64,000 nucleotides of DNA from positions 16,705 through 80,704 of the forward strand of contig CAVEUM010000009.1 in the NCBI GenBank assembly GCA_963618735.1, read 5' to 3'. The DNA comes from CAKUFA01 sp963618735. GTDB taxonomy: Bacteria; Bacillota; Clostridia; Christensenellales; Aristaeellaceae. Positions 50,505 through 59,636 of the stretch are shown piece by piece. A model generated the notes under the pieces. That model saw only the letters and a program-made list of their open reading frames with translations, was not told the origin of the DNA and ran no database searches. Numbering within the stretch: position 1 is the first letter of the stretch; each line of letters opens with the position of its first letter. The translations under genes and the position numbers were made by a program.

Positions 50505-50910
50505 GCCTTTTCAGGTGAAAATTCTGGCGGCCGATTATCCCTTCTATGAAGGTGCCTGCGAGTCTTTGATTGTTCCTACCGCTGAAGGGCAGTATGGCAT
50601 TCTTGCCGGGCACAGCAACATGATTGCCGCTGTTGTGCCGGGTGTGCTGCAGTATAAAATTCCCGGGCAGCCCGTGAAGTACGCTGCCGTTTCTGAAGGT
50701 CTTGTCAAGGCCGAGAGCGGCGAGGTTCTTGTGCTGGTGGATACCGCTGAACGCCCTGAGTACATTGATGAAAATCGTGCCAAAAGGGCAGCAGAAGCAG
50801 CTAAAGAAGAAATTCTGCAGAAGAAGAGTATTCAGGAATACCGCACTGCACAGGCAAGCCTTGCACGCGCCATTACCAGACTGCGCGTCAAGCACACAAA
50901 CACTGATTAA
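50497..50910 (+). CDS. atpC: ATP synthase F1 subunit epsilon
   Basis: 137 aa, normal length. The N-terminal beta-barrel reads FQVKILAADYPFYEGACESL and VPTAEGQYGILAGHSNM, and the C-terminal helices (ENRAKRAAEAAKEEIL..) can inhibit ATP hydrolysis. It starts inside the last codons of atpD and is followed by the operon terminator. Confidence 0.95.
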   Translation: MNKPFQVKILAADYPFYEGACESLIVPTAEGQYGILAGHSNMIAAVVPGVLQYKIPGQPVKYAAVSEGLVKAESGEVLVLVDTAERPEYIDENRAKRAAEAAKEEILQKKSIQEYRTAQASLARAITRLRVKHTNTD

Positions 50911-50918
50911 TCCATGAT

Positions 50919-50951
50919 AGCTCCGCTGCCTGAGAGGGTGGCGGAGCTTTT
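50919..50951 (+). terminator. Terminator of the ATP synthase operon
   Basis: AGCTCCGC pairs with GCGGAGCT around a 14-base loop, followed by TTT. Confidence 0.8.
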
Positions 50952-50978
50952 CGTTTGCCGCGGCAAAGGCTCTTTGTC

Positions 50979-51006
50979 TTGACAGAAGACAGAAAACGGC
51001 TACAAT
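50979..51006 (+). promoter_or_regulatory. Sigma-A promoter of the serine-hydrolase gene
   Basis: TTGACA (50979-50984), a 16-base spacer and TACAAT (51001-51006), about 32 bases before the ATG. Confidence 0.75.
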
Positions 51007-51038
51007 GGAGCTAAAGACAAGGATGGGAGGCCTACAAA

Positions 51039-52373
51039 ATGGCAGGGCTTGAACAGTACGTGCAGCACTTTATCGATCGGATGGAACGGGAACAGGTGAA
51101 CATTCACGGCTTTCAGCTCTCTGTTCATGGACAGATGAAGGCGAAGGCTTATTACGCGCCCTTTGCGGAAGGCCAACTGCATCAGATGTATTCCATTACC
51201 AAGTCCATGACGTGTATTGCTGTTGGTATGCTGATGGATGAGGGAAAGATTAATCTGGACGATCCCATCACGAAATTTTTCCCTGACTATTTGCCTGAAC
51301 ATCCGGATGAACGGCTGATGCGGCTGAAAATTCGCGATATGCTTCGCATGGCGACCTGCTATCGGCGCACGACCTATCGGGAAGGTATCGATGAAAACTG
51401 GGCGAAAACCTTTTTCACAGCGACGCCTACGCATGAGCCGGGCACGGTGTTCAATTATGATACCAGCTGTGCACAAGTGCTCGCAGCCCTGGTAGAACGC
51501 CTTAGCGGCATGAGCGAGGAGCAATTCCTGACAGAACGTCTCCTGAAGCCTATCGGTTGTGAGGATGGTACCCATTGGCTGACGGACCCGTCTGGATGCT
51601 GCCGCGGCGGAACGGGCATGTGCATGAGCCTACGGGATATGCACAGGGTAGCACAGTGGATGTTGGATGGCGGCAGGGGATTGATTTCGGCGGAATTCCT
51701 GCAGCAGATGACCGAAAAACACATCGATACAATCATGCAAACCAACGAGGAAGAACGCTACGGCTACTGCTGGCAGTGCTGGCGGACAAGAAATGGCTGG
51801 GCACTGTATGGCATGGGTGGTCAATTGGCGGTGGTGTGTCCCGATAAGCAGACGATTCTGACGACGATTGCCGACACTCGACTGGATCCTTTTGGCGTGC
51901 AGCGACTGTACAATGCGTTTTTTGAGGAGCTGTATCCTGCCGTTGAAAAGGAAGACATGCCTTTCACCGCCTACCAGCTGAAGACGCATCACTTTGCAAC
52001 CTGTCCCGCGGCGAAGGTACCTGCAGGCAGATATACCTTCGCAGAGGGCAATCCTTTGCATCTGCGCTGGATGGAGCTTGAGGAAAACACGCTGCACTAT
52101 GAAAACGACCGCGGCGTGGTGCAACTGCCCTTCATTCCCGGAGACAACCTTCCTGCTAAATTCCCGGGCTGGGACGCTGACGCGCTGGTTTCTGCCGGCT
52201 GGACGGCGGATGGCATGCTGCATGTGCGCTGCAATGAAATTCAGTGGGAGCCTTGCGGCTTTGAATTGCTGCTTTGCTTCAAAGATCACACATTGACCGT
52301 GCAGGCAAGATGCTGCTCATCAGAAAAAACACGCTTCTATGATGGCGTGGCCACAGGTACTCGCAATTCATAA
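51039..52373 (+). CDS. Cytoplasmic beta-lactamase-fold serine hydrolase
   Basis: 444 aa. SITK in QMYSITKSMTCIAVG is the SxxK catalytic motif; NYDTSCAQVLAALVERLSG carries the YxN-type tyrosine (here YDT), and WALYGMGGQLAVV occupies the KTG/HxG position. No signal peptide is visible, so it is intracellular. A C-terminal ~110-residue beta-rich part follows the hydrolase fold. The substrate is unknown; it likely acts as an esterase or peptidase. It has its own promoter and is followed by a GNAT gene. Confidence 0.85.
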   Translation: MAGLEQYVQHFIDRMEREQVNIHGFQLSVHGQMKAKAYYAPFAEGQLHQMYSITKSMTCIAVGMLMDEGKINLDDPITKFFPDYLPEHPDERLMRLKIRDMLRMATCYRRTTYREGIDENWAKTFFTATPTHEPGTVFNYDTSCAQVLAALVERLSGMSEEQFLTERLLKPIGCEDGTHWLTDPSGCCRGGTGMCMSLRDMHRVAQWMLDGGRGLISAEFLQQMTEKHIDTIMQTNEEERYGYCWQCWRTRNGWALYGMGGQLAVVCPDKQTILTTIADTRLDPFGVQRLYNAFFEELYPAVEKEDMPFTAYQLKTHHFATCPAAKVPAGRYTFAEGNPLHLRWMELEENTLHYENDRGVVQLPFIPGDNLPAKFPGWDADALVSAGWTADGMLHVRCNEIQWEPCGFELLLCFKDHTLTVQARCCSSEKTRFYDGVATGTRNS

Positions 52374-52394
52374 AGAAATGAGGGCTTATTCCAC

Positions 52395-52871
52395 ATGACA
52401 GAGGTACAGATTCGCAAGGCTGAAAACAAGGATATCCCAGCCATCGTTAAACTGCTTTATCAGGTGCATAAGGTGCACAGCGATGCTCGCCCTGACCTTT
52501 TTAAGGCGGGAGCAAGAAAATACACAGATGACGAACTGAAGGTCATTCTTGCTGATGACAATACGCCCGTTTTTGTGGCGGAAACAGACGGGAATGTTTG
52601 CGGATACGCATTCTGCATTCACAGGCAGTTTGTCAATCATCCCAGCATGACAGACGTCAAAAGCCTGTATATTGACGACCTCTGCGTGGATAGCGAGGCA
52701 CGTGGTCGGCATGTGGGTACGCAGCTGTATCAGTATGTGCTGGATTACGCCAAAGCGCACGGCTATTATAATGTGACGCTGAATGTCTGGGCAGATAATA
52801 AGAAAGCACTTGGTTTCTATGAGAAGATTGGCTTGCGGGTACAGAAAATCGGCATGGAGAAAATTTTGTAA
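52395..52871 (+). CDS. GNAT acetyltransferase
   Basis: 158 aa. The GNAT core reads VQIRKAENKDIPAIVKLLYQ, then SLYIDDLCVDSEARGRHVGTQLYQYVLDYAK, which includes the acetyl-CoA pyrophosphate loop (R/Q-x-x-G-x-G/A), and WADNKKALGFYEKIGL. It acetylates an amine of unknown identity. It follows the serine hydrolase by about 20 bases, probably in the same transcript, and a separate promoter for fhs follows. Confidence 0.88.
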   Translation: MTEVQIRKAENKDIPAIVKLLYQVHKVHSDARPDLFKAGARKYTDDELKVILADDNTPVFVAETDGNVCGYAFCIHRQFVNHPSMTDVKSLYIDDLCVDSEARGRHVGTQLYQYVLDYAKAHGYYNVTLNVWADNKKALGFYEKIGLRVQKIGMEKIL

Positions 52872-52937
52872 TTCGCTCATAAGAAAATTGTGTGCCTGAC
52901 GAAATGGAGCATGCGCTTTTTTATCATGCAAAATGGA

Positions 52938-52966
52938 TTGCATTTTCTTGCCCCCTGCTCTATAAT
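52938..52966 (+). promoter_or_regulatory. Sigma-A promoter of fhs
   Basis: TTGCAT (52938-52943), a 17-base spacer and consensus TATAAT (52961-52966), 30 bases before the start codon. Confidence 0.8.
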
Positions 52967-52996
52967 GAGGAAAGTATCAATGAAGGAGTGATGGCA

Positions 52997-54667
52997 ATGC
53001 CTACGGATCTCGAAATTGCACAACAGGCACAACCTCGTATGATTGGGGAAATTGCTGAAAAGGCAGGCATCCCGCAGGAAGCACTGTCCCAGTATGGACG
53101 GCTGATGGCAAAGGTGGATCCTGCGCTTTTGCCAAAGAAGAGCAGCAAGGCGAAGCTCATCCTGGTGACGGCCATCAATCCAACCCCTGCAGGCGAGGGA
53201 AAGACCACCGTGAGCGTTGCCCTGGCAGATGGCATGGCGAAGATTGGCAAACGTTCCATGCTGGCGCTGCGTGAACCTAGCTTGGGTCCTGTGTTCGGCA
53301 TGAAAGGCGGTGCTGCAGGCGGCGGCTATGCTCAGGTGCTGCCTATGGAGCAGATTAACCTGCACTTTACGGGAGACCTTCACGCAATCACGGCCGCGAA
53401 TAACCTTCTCGCGGCGATGATTGATAACCATATTCAGCAGGGCAACAAGCTGGGAATTGATCCTCGTCAGGTCAGCTGGCGCCGCTGCCTGGATGTGAAT
53501 GACCGTCAGCTTCGGCAAATCACCTCCGGCCTTGGCGGAAAGCCCAACGGCATGCCTCGCGAGGATGGCTTCGACATTACCGCTGCCAGCGAGGTGATGG
53601 CAGTATTTTGCCTGGCGAAGGATCTTCACGATCTGAAGGAACGTCTGGCAAGGCTGCAGGTGGCCAGAACCTTTGACGGCAAGGCAGTTACGGCAGGGGA
53701 TCTTCATGCGCAGGGCGCCATGACGGCTCTTTTGCGGGACGCGCTTCAGCCTAATCTTGTGCAAACATTGGAAGGAACGCCTTGCCTGATGCACGGCGGC
53801 CCCTTTGCGAATATTGCCCATGGCTGCAACAGTGTGATTGCCACTACCACGGCCATGTCTTTGGCAGATTATGTGGTAACAGAAGCTGGTTTCGGTGCAG
53901 ATTTGGGTGCGGAAAAGTTCCTGGATATCAAGTGCCGCCAGGCAGGCATCTGGCCTGATGCGGTCGTCATTGTGGCCACCGTGCGTGCACTGAAGCATCA
54001 CGGCGGTTGCCCGAAGGATCAGCTGAATGCAGAAAATCTCGATTGCCTGGAAAAGGGCATGGCCAATCTATTGCGGCATATCGACCATATCAAAAATGTG
54101 TGGCACCGTCCTGCGGTGGTAGCAATCAACCGCTTTGTCAGCGACACGGCGGCGGAAATGGATCTTCTGCGGAGTGCATGCCAAAAGACGGGCACCCCTG
54201 TGGAGGTCTGCGACGGATGGGCCCACGGCGGCGATGGTGCGAAGGAATTGGCTGAGGTTGTGTGCCGCCTGGCGGATGAAAAGAAGGACGATACGCCTTC
54301 TTACACCTATCCTGCAGAGATGCCTTTGAAGGCCAAGATTGAAACGATTGCCAAATCCATCTATGGCGCTGCGGACGTCTCCTTCGGCGCAGGTGTCATG
54401 AAGCAGCTGGAAAAGCTGACTGCGGAGGGCTTTGGAGAATGCCCCGTCTGCATCGCGAAAACCCAGTATTCCTTCTCGGATGACGCGAAAGCGCTGGGCG
54501 CACCCTCCGGCTTTACCCTGCACATCCGCAGCGTTCGCCTGAGCGCAGGTGCAGGCTTTGTGGTGGCCTTTGCAGGTGATATCATCGCCATGCCTGGCTT
54601 GCCCAAGATTCCTGCAGCTGAAAATATTGATGTGGATGAAAACGGAAAAATCACAGGATTGTTCTGA
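52997..54667 (+). CDS. fhs: Formate-tetrahydrofolate ligase
   Basis: 556 aa, full length. It joins formate to tetrahydrofolate using ATP, feeding one-carbon metabolism together with FolD, encoded at 61.3 kb. The ATP loop is NPTPAGEGKTTVSVALADG; later EPSLGPVFGMKGGAAGGGY, GDLHAITAANNLLAA and the C-terminal IMPGLPKIPAA-type segment (AMPGLPKIPAAENID) follow the family. AAGGAG lies eight bases before ATG 52997; an ATG two codons earlier is too close to it. Confidence 0.97.
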   Translation: MPTDLEIAQQAQPRMIGEIAEKAGIPQEALSQYGRLMAKVDPALLPKKSSKAKLILVTAINPTPAGEGKTTVSVALADGMAKIGKRSMLALREPSLGPVFGMKGGAAGGGYAQVLPMEQINLHFTGDLHAITAANNLLAAMIDNHIQQGNKLGIDPRQVSWRRCLDVNDRQLRQITSGLGGKPNGMPREDGFDITAASEVMAVFCLAKDLHDLKERLARLQVARTFDGKAVTAGDLHAQGAMTALLRDALQPNLVQTLEGTPCLMHGGPFANIAHGCNSVIATTTAMSLADYVVTEAGFGADLGAEKFLDIKCRQAGIWPDAVVIVATVRALKHHGGCPKDQLNAENLDCLEKGMANLLRHIDHIKNVWHRPAVVAINRFVSDTAAEMDLLRSACQKTGTPVEVCDGWAHGGDGAKELAEVVCRLADEKKDDTPSYTYPAEMPLKAKIETIAKSIYGAADVSFGAGVMKQLEKLTAEGFGECPVCIAKTQYSFSDDAKALGAPSGFTLHIRSVRLSAGAGFVVAFAGDIIAMPGLPKIPAAENIDVDENGKITGLF

Positions 54668-54686
54668 TCAGCGCAAAGCAACAGCG

Positions 54687-54715
54687 TTGACAACCCCGAG
54701 GAATCCTGCTAGAAT
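54687..54715 (+). promoter_or_regulatory. Promoter of the T-box / hisS-aspS operon
   Basis: TTGACA (54687-54692), a 17-base spacer and TAGAAT (54710-54715). Confidence 0.82.
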
Positions 54716-54721
54716 AAGCAC

Positions 54722-54955
54722 GTGGGGCTATGATGGGAAGAGCGTCCGGTGAACCGCCCATAAGAGAGGAAGCCTGTGGCTGAAAGCTTCTGACGGTGCA
54801 CGGATGGAGACACCCCGGAGCCTTTTGACGAGAGTCGAACGCATGCCCAGCGTTAACGGGGCAGATGAGGTGATGGGAGAAATCCCGTCACGAAGCACGG
54901 GTGGCACCGCGAAGAGGATTCGCCCCATGCAGAAGATTGCTGCATGGGGCTTTTA
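54722..54955 (+). promoter_or_regulatory. T-box riboswitch controlling hisS-aspS
   Basis: A leader of about 235 bases. It contains a stem I with a base helix (GCGT/ACGC and TGGG/CCCA), a GGCTGAAAGC segment, and the conserved T-box sequence CGGGTGGCACCGCG at about 54899-54912. An intrinsic terminator follows: GCCCCATGCAG pairs with CTGCATGGGGC and runs into TTTT (54922-54954). Uncharged tRNA binding would favour the antiterminator and let hisS-aspS be transcribed. A GAC (Asp) triplet at 54827-54829 is a possible specifier, but it also lies in a small GAC-GAGA-GTC hairpin, so the cognate tRNA is not certain. Confidence 0.9.
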
Positions 54956-54988
54956 TACACCCATGCCATGGCAAAGGAGGATAAACAC

Positions 54989-56257
54989 ATGCTGACCCAG
55001 GCACCCAGAGGAACCCGCGATGTGCTGCCGACAGACAGCTATCGCTGGCAATATGTAGAGGATAAGATGCGCCATGCCGCCGCAGAGGCAGGCTTCCGCG
55101 AAGTTCGCACCCCTGTGTTCGAGCACACGGAGCTGTTCCTGCGCGGTGTGGGCGATACCACCGATATTGTGCAGAAGGAAATGTACACTTTCAAGGACAA
55201 GGGTGACCGTTCTATCACCCTGAAGCCCGAAGGAACCGCAGGCGCTGCACGTTCCTTCTTGGAGAGCAACCTGTATGCAGATGCTTTGCCCTGCAAAATG
55301 TACTACCTGAACGCACCGATTTTCCGCTATGAGGCGCCCCAAAGCGGCCGTCTCCGCGAGCATCACCAGTTTGGCTTGGAGTGCTTTGGTGCGCAGGAAG
55401 CCACGGCGGATGCAGAATTGATTCTTTTGGCCTATAAGCTTTTGAGCTCTCTGGGCGTGAAGAATCTGTCTGTGAACATCAACTCCATTGGCTGTCCGAC
55501 GTGCCGTCCCAAGTATCACGCCATGCTGAAGGAATATCTGTCCGGCAAGCTGAGCCAGATGTGCACCACCTGCCAGAGCCGTTTTGAACGGAATCCGCTG
55601 CGTGTGCTGGACTGCAAGGAGCATAAGTGCCAGGAGCTGGTGAAGGATGCTCCCAGCATGCTGGATGTGCTGTGTGATGATTGCAAGGCGCACTTCGCCC
55701 AGCTGCAGGAATGCCTGCAGGCAAGCGGCATTCCGTATCAGGTAGACAGCCGCATTGTTCGCGGCCTGGACTACTACACCAAGACGGTATTTGAACTGAT
55801 TACCACCACAAAGGATGGCAACCTGACGGTCTGCGGCGGCGGTCGATATGATCACCTGGTGAATCAGCTGGGCGGCCCTGATCTGCCTGCAGTTGGCTTT
55901 GGCATGGGCATTGAGCGCGTACTGATGCTGCTGGATAGCGAAGGCGTTACCATTCCGCAGCCTGACTGGTATGACGTGTTTGTTACCTTCATGGGTGAGA
56001 ACAAGCTGAGCGCATTCACGCTGGTGCAGCAGCTGCGCAATGAAGGATTGAAGGTCGACATGGATCATTGCGGCCGCAGTCTGAAGGCACAGTTCAAGTA
56101 TGCCAACAAGACAGGTGCGCTGATCACAGCAACTCTGGGCGATGATGAAGTCGCACAGGGCGTGGTGAAGCTGAAAAACATGGCTACCCGTGAAGAACGC
56201 ACGGTGGCTCGTGCAGATGCTGCCGCTGCCATTCGCGAGATGGAGCAGGCAAAATAA
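54989..56257 (+). CDS. hisS: Histidyl-tRNA synthetase
   Basis: 422 aa starting MLTQAPRGTRDVLP, with AAAGGAGG upstream. Class II motifs are present: motif 1 in the region around VRTPVFEHTELF, motif 2 IFRYEAPQSGRLREHHQFGLE, the HisA/HisB motifs RGLDYYTKTVFEL and GGGRYD, and motif 3 GFGMGIERVLML. A C-terminal anticodon-binding domain follows. It is under T-box control and precedes aspS by 32 bases. Confidence 0.97.
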   Translation: MLTQAPRGTRDVLPTDSYRWQYVEDKMRHAAAEAGFREVRTPVFEHTELFLRGVGDTTDIVQKEMYTFKDKGDRSITLKPEGTAGAARSFLESNLYADALPCKMYYLNAPIFRYEAPQSGRLREHHQFGLECFGAQEATADAELILLAYKLLSSLGVKNLSVNINSIGCPTCRPKYHAMLKEYLSGKLSQMCTTCQSRFERNPLRVLDCKEHKCQELVKDAPSMLDVLCDDCKAHFAQLQECLQASGIPYQVDSRIVRGLDYYTKTVFELITTTKDGNLTVCGGGRYDHLVNQLGGPDLPAVGFGMGIERVLMLLDSEGVTIPQPDWYDVFVTFMGENKLSAFTLVQQLRNEGLKVDMDHCGRSLKAQFKYANKTGALITATLGDDEVAQGVVKLKNMATREERTVARADAAAAIREMEQAK

Positions 56258-56289
56258 CTTGCTATATATTTGAAAGGAGCTGCAAAAAC

Positions 56290-58062
56290 ATGCAGAACCG
56301 AACCCATACATGTAATGAACTTCGCCTTGCAGATGCAGGGAAGAAGGTTCAGCTTTCCGGCTGGATGGAGAATATCCGTGTGGTCAGCGGCAATCTGGCT
56401 TTCCTGGTACTCCGCGATTTCTATGGCACAACGCAGGTGGTGATTGAGTCTGAAGAGATGATGGCTGCTGTGCGCGACCTGAATAAGGAAAGCACCATCT
56501 CCGTCACCGGTACCGTTCGTGAACGCGACAACAAGAACCCCAAGATCGATACGGGCGACATTGAAGTCGTTCCTGAGAAGATCGAAGTGCTGGGTCGCTG
56601 CCGCTACAACGCGCTGCCTTTCCAGATCAACCGCAGCCGCGAGGCTGACGAGGCAATTCGTCTGAAGTACCGCTACCTTGATCTGCGCAATCCTGATGTG
56701 AAGAAGAACATCATCATGCGCTGCAATGTGGTCGCCGCTCTGCGTCAGGCCATGCTGGAGCACGGCTTCTTGGAAATCACCACGCCTATTCTGACGGCTT
56801 CTTCTCCCGAAGGCGCCCGCGACTATCTGGTACCTGCTCGTAAGCATCCTGGCATGTTCTATGCACTGCCGCAGGCTCCCCAGCAGTTCAAGCAGCTGCT
56901 CATGACCTCTGGCTTTGACCGCTATTTCCAGATCGCTCCCTGCTTCCGTGATGAGGATGCCCGCGGCGACCGCAGCCCCGGCGAATTCTATCAGATGGAC
57001 ATGGAAATGGCCTTCGCGTCTCAGGAAGATGTGTTCGCCATTCTGGAAGATGTTCTGCCGCCTGTGTTCGCCAAGTATGGCACGTATAATATCGCTTCCT
57101 CCGCGCCTTTCCGCCGCATTCCTTATATGGAAAGCATGGAGACCTACGGCTCCGACAAGCCTGACCTGCGCATTGACCTTGTCTGCCAGGACGTGACCGA
57201 GCTGGTGGGCGATTGCGGATTTGGTCCCTTCGAGGGCAACACGGTGAAGGCCGTGGTGGTGACCGATATGACTGCCACCCGCAAGCAGATCGATAAGCTC
57301 TGTGCAGATGTGGAGGTAGTGTCCGGCAGCAAGCCTTACTGGTTCAAGATGGACGAAAAGGGCGAGCTGGCTGGCGGCATTGCCAAGTTCCTGCAGGAGA
57401 AGAAGGACGCTGTGGTTGCTGCACTGAACCTGAAGCCCAACACCTTCGTGGGTCTGGCCGCAGGCAAGAAGGGCGCTGCCCAGAAGACGGCCGGCGTGCT
57501 CCGCAAGCAGCTGGGCGAAATGTGCCCCAACCACATGGATCGTGAAAAGTATGAGTTCTGCTGGATCGTTGACTTCCCGATGTATGAAATCGGCGAGGAA
57601 AGCGGCGAGCTGGAATTCTGCCACAATCCTTTCTCTATGCCCAATGGCGGCCTGGAGATCCTGCAGAAGGCACAGAATGGCGAAGTGGATCCGCTGACCA
57701 TCACTGCCTTCCAGTACGACCTGGTATGCAATGGTGTGGAGCTGTCCTCTGGCGCTGTGCGTAACCATGATCCGGAAATCATGATCGAAGCGTTCAAGCT
57801 GGTTCGCCTGGGCGAGGAAGATGTGAAGGCCAAGTTCCCTGCCATGTACAACGCGTTCTGCTATGGTGCTCCGCCTCATGCTGGCATCGCTCCCGGTGTG
57901 GATCGTATGGTCATGCTGCTGGCTGGCGTGGATACCATTCGCGAGGTCATTCCGTTCCCCATGAACAAGAACGCTCAGGATGTGATGATGGGCGCTCCCG
58001 GCAAGGTAGAGCAGAAGCAGCTGGATGAACTGCACATTGCTATCGTAAAGGAAGAAGAATAA
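56290..58062 (+). CDS. aspS: Aspartyl-tRNA synthetase
   Basis: 590 aa, the bacterial long form. The N-terminal OB-fold reads the anticodon (KVQLSGWMENIRVVSGNLAFL), then class II motif 2 APCFRDEDARGDRSPGEFYQ, the inserted bacterial GAD domain (near residues 290-400) and motif 3 PPHAGIAPGVDRMVMLLAG. AAAGGAG precedes the ATG. Co-transcription with hisS under one T-box is common in Bacillota. Whether it is discriminating cannot be read from motifs. Confidence 0.97.
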   Translation: MQNRTHTCNELRLADAGKKVQLSGWMENIRVVSGNLAFLVLRDFYGTTQVVIESEEMMAAVRDLNKESTISVTGTVRERDNKNPKIDTGDIEVVPEKIEVLGRCRYNALPFQINRSREADEAIRLKYRYLDLRNPDVKKNIIMRCNVVAALRQAMLEHGFLEITTPILTASSPEGARDYLVPARKHPGMFYALPQAPQQFKQLLMTSGFDRYFQIAPCFRDEDARGDRSPGEFYQMDMEMAFASQEDVFAILEDVLPPVFAKYGTYNIASSAPFRRIPYMESMETYGSDKPDLRIDLVCQDVTELVGDCGFGPFEGNTVKAVVVTDMTATRKQIDKLCADVEVVSGSKPYWFKMDEKGELAGGIAKFLQEKKDAVVAALNLKPNTFVGLAAGKKGAAQKTAGVLRKQLGEMCPNHMDREKYEFCWIVDFPMYEIGEESGELEFCHNPFSMPNGGLEILQKAQNGEVDPLTITAFQYDLVCNGVELSSGAVRNHDPEIMIEAFKLVRLGEEDVKAKFPAMYNAFCYGAPPHAGIAPGVDRMVMLLAGVDTIREVIPFPMNKNAQDVMMGAPGKVEQKQLDELHIAIVKEEE

Positions 58063-58102
58063 TTCACTGATTTCCCGCGTTTGACTGCTGCTTTCATGGT
58101 AG

Positions 58103-58131
58103 TTGCCAAGCGCGGGAAAATCTGATATACT
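58103..58131 (+). promoter_or_regulatory. Sigma-A promoter of the Asp23/AmaP cluster
   Basis: TTGCCA (58103-58108), a 17-base spacer and TATACT (58126-58131), about 32 bases before the start codon. Confidence 0.8.
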
Positions 58132-58163
58132 AAGGTGGAGTTCCAAAAGGAGGTCTTGTTGAA

Positions 58164-58763
58164 ATGGCAGCTAAGAATAATAACCTGCCCGTGAATATGG
58201 AGCAGGATACGGAACAGACAAACAATATTACCTACGCCAATGAGGTGGTGTCCATCATCGCAGGCCTTGCAGCTGCTGAGGTGGAAGGCATTGCAGGCAT
58301 GTGCAGTGTTTCTGGCAACATCCTGAGCAAGAATCGGAACGTCACCAAGGGCGTGAAGGTTGAAATCGGCACGGAAGAAGCCAGCGTCGATTTGTACGTG
58401 GTTGTGGAGTATGGCACGCCCATTCAGAAGGCTGCGCAGGACGCACAAGAGAGCGTTCGCAAGGCAATTGAGTCGATGACGGGTCTGCATGTGGTGCGCG
58501 TAGACGTGCATGTGCAGGGCGTAAGCTTCGAAAAGGAAAACAAGACGGCAATTGAGGCTGGCAAGGAAACAGCTGCACTGGCTGCCGGCGAAGAGAAAAA
58601 GGCTGAAGCCGTAGCAGCACCTGTGACGGAGGCGCCTAAGGCTGAAGAAACCGGGGAAACGCCTGTTGTGGAAGAACCAAAGGCAGAGGAAGCTCCTGCG
58701 GAAGAAAAGACAACGGAGGAAGCACCTGCCGAGGAGACTCCTGCTGAAGAACCTCAGGCATAA
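58164..58763 (+). CDS. Asp23/Gls24 family envelope stress protein with acidic tail
   Basis: 199 aa. Residues ~20-125 are the Asp23 domain: ITYANEVVSIIAGLAAAEVEGIAG, then TKGVKVEIGTEEASVDLYVVVEYG and KAIESMTGLHVVRVDVHVQGV. Asp23 proteins gather at the membrane through AmaP and respond to cell-wall stress. The last ~70 residues are a Glu/Ala/Pro-rich low-complexity tail (EEAPAEEKTTEEAPAEE). AAAAGGAGG lies upstream. It is first in an operon with amaP, DUF2273 and nusB. Confidence 0.93.
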   Translation: MAAKNNNLPVNMEQDTEQTNNITYANEVVSIIAGLAAAEVEGIAGMCSVSGNILSKNRNVTKGVKVEIGTEEASVDLYVVVEYGTPIQKAAQDAQESVRKAIESMTGLHVVRVDVHVQGVSFEKENKTAIEAGKETAALAAGEEKKAEAVAAPVTEAPKAEETGETPVVEEPKAEEAPAEEKTTEEAPAEETPAEEPQA

Positions 58764-58793
58764 GGCCTGCTTGGGTGAAGGGAGGCGCCAACT

Positions 58794-59636
58794 GTGAAAA
58801 TTCGAGTTTTAGACAGACTGCTGGTCGCACTGGCTGGTCTTGTTCTGCTGGCATTGTGTGCAGGCGTTGTGGCACAGGTCTTTTGCAATGTGCCTGTGAC
58901 CGACTATATCAACCAGTGGCTTGCGACACCTGATCAGACGGTAACCATTGTGTGCATTGCGGTAGCAGCGGCTTTGCTGATCATTGGCGTGTATTGCGTG
59001 TGCATGATGTTCCGTCATCGGAAGGGAAAGCGCGGCTTTGTTCTCCAGAAGACGGAGAACGGCGAATTGAGCATTGCCATCAAGGCTATGGAAGGCCTGG
59101 TGCAGCAGTGCGTGGACAGCCATCCTGAAATGAAGCTGAACAGCATTCACATCGACCCTGAGAAGGACGGCGTTACGGTGCATGTCCGCATTACGCTGGC
59201 CAGCGGTGTGAGCATTCCTCTGGCGGTGGGCGCACTGCAGAAGCAGATCCGCACGTACCTGACATCCTGCTCCGGCGTGGATGTAAAGGAAGTTCGCGTA
59301 CAGGTGGATACCTCGTCTGACCAGGCGAAGGATTCTCCTTATGCGGTGCAGGGCATTATCGCGCCTGCATCTGCGCCTTTGCTGCATGGCGGCGAAACGA
59401 CCGGGCAGGATGCATCCGCTAGGGAAGAAACTGCTGCAACGGTTGAAACCGCACCTGTTTCTGCACCTGAAGCAGCTGCACCTGTAGAAACCGCATCTGA
59501 TGCACCTGAAACGGTGAGCACTGTGGAAGAAGAGCCTCAGGAAGAAGAAAATTCCGAAGAAAAAGCCGTAGCAGGAGAAGCGTCTGCTGAAAGCACAATG
59601 GATGAACAGGAGGACGAACATGAAGTCACTGAATGA
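58794..59636 (+). CDS. amaP: AmaP-like membrane anchor of Asp23
   Basis: 280 aa starting at GTG, with GGGAGG nine bases upstream. Two N-terminal membrane helices (LLVALAGLVLLALCAGVVAQV and TIVCIAVAAALLIIGVYCV) are followed by a domain with NSIHIDPEKDGVTVHVRI, related to Asp23 and found in AmaP. Like Asp23 upstream, it ends in an acidic Glu/Ala-rich tail (residues ~205-280). It probably anchors Asp23 at the membrane. Confidence 0.85.
   Translation: MKIRVLDRLLVALAGLVLLALCAGVVAQVFCNVPVTDYINQWLATPDQTVTIVCIAVAAALLIIGVYCVCMMFRHRKGKRGFVLQKTENGELSIAIKAMEGLVQQCVDSHPEMKLNSIHIDPEKDGVTVHVRITLASGVSIPLAVGALQKQIRTYLTSCSGVDVKEVRVQVDTSSDQAKDSPYAVQGIIAPASAPLLHGGETTGQDASAREETAATVETAPVSAPEAAAPVETASDAPETVSTVEEEPQEEENSEEKAVAGEASAESTMDEQEDEHEVTE

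Noticed and set aside
56065..58146. A 693-codon minus-strand frame over aspS
   Set aside because: aspS is complete with all class II motifs; the antisense frame is a codon-bias artefact.
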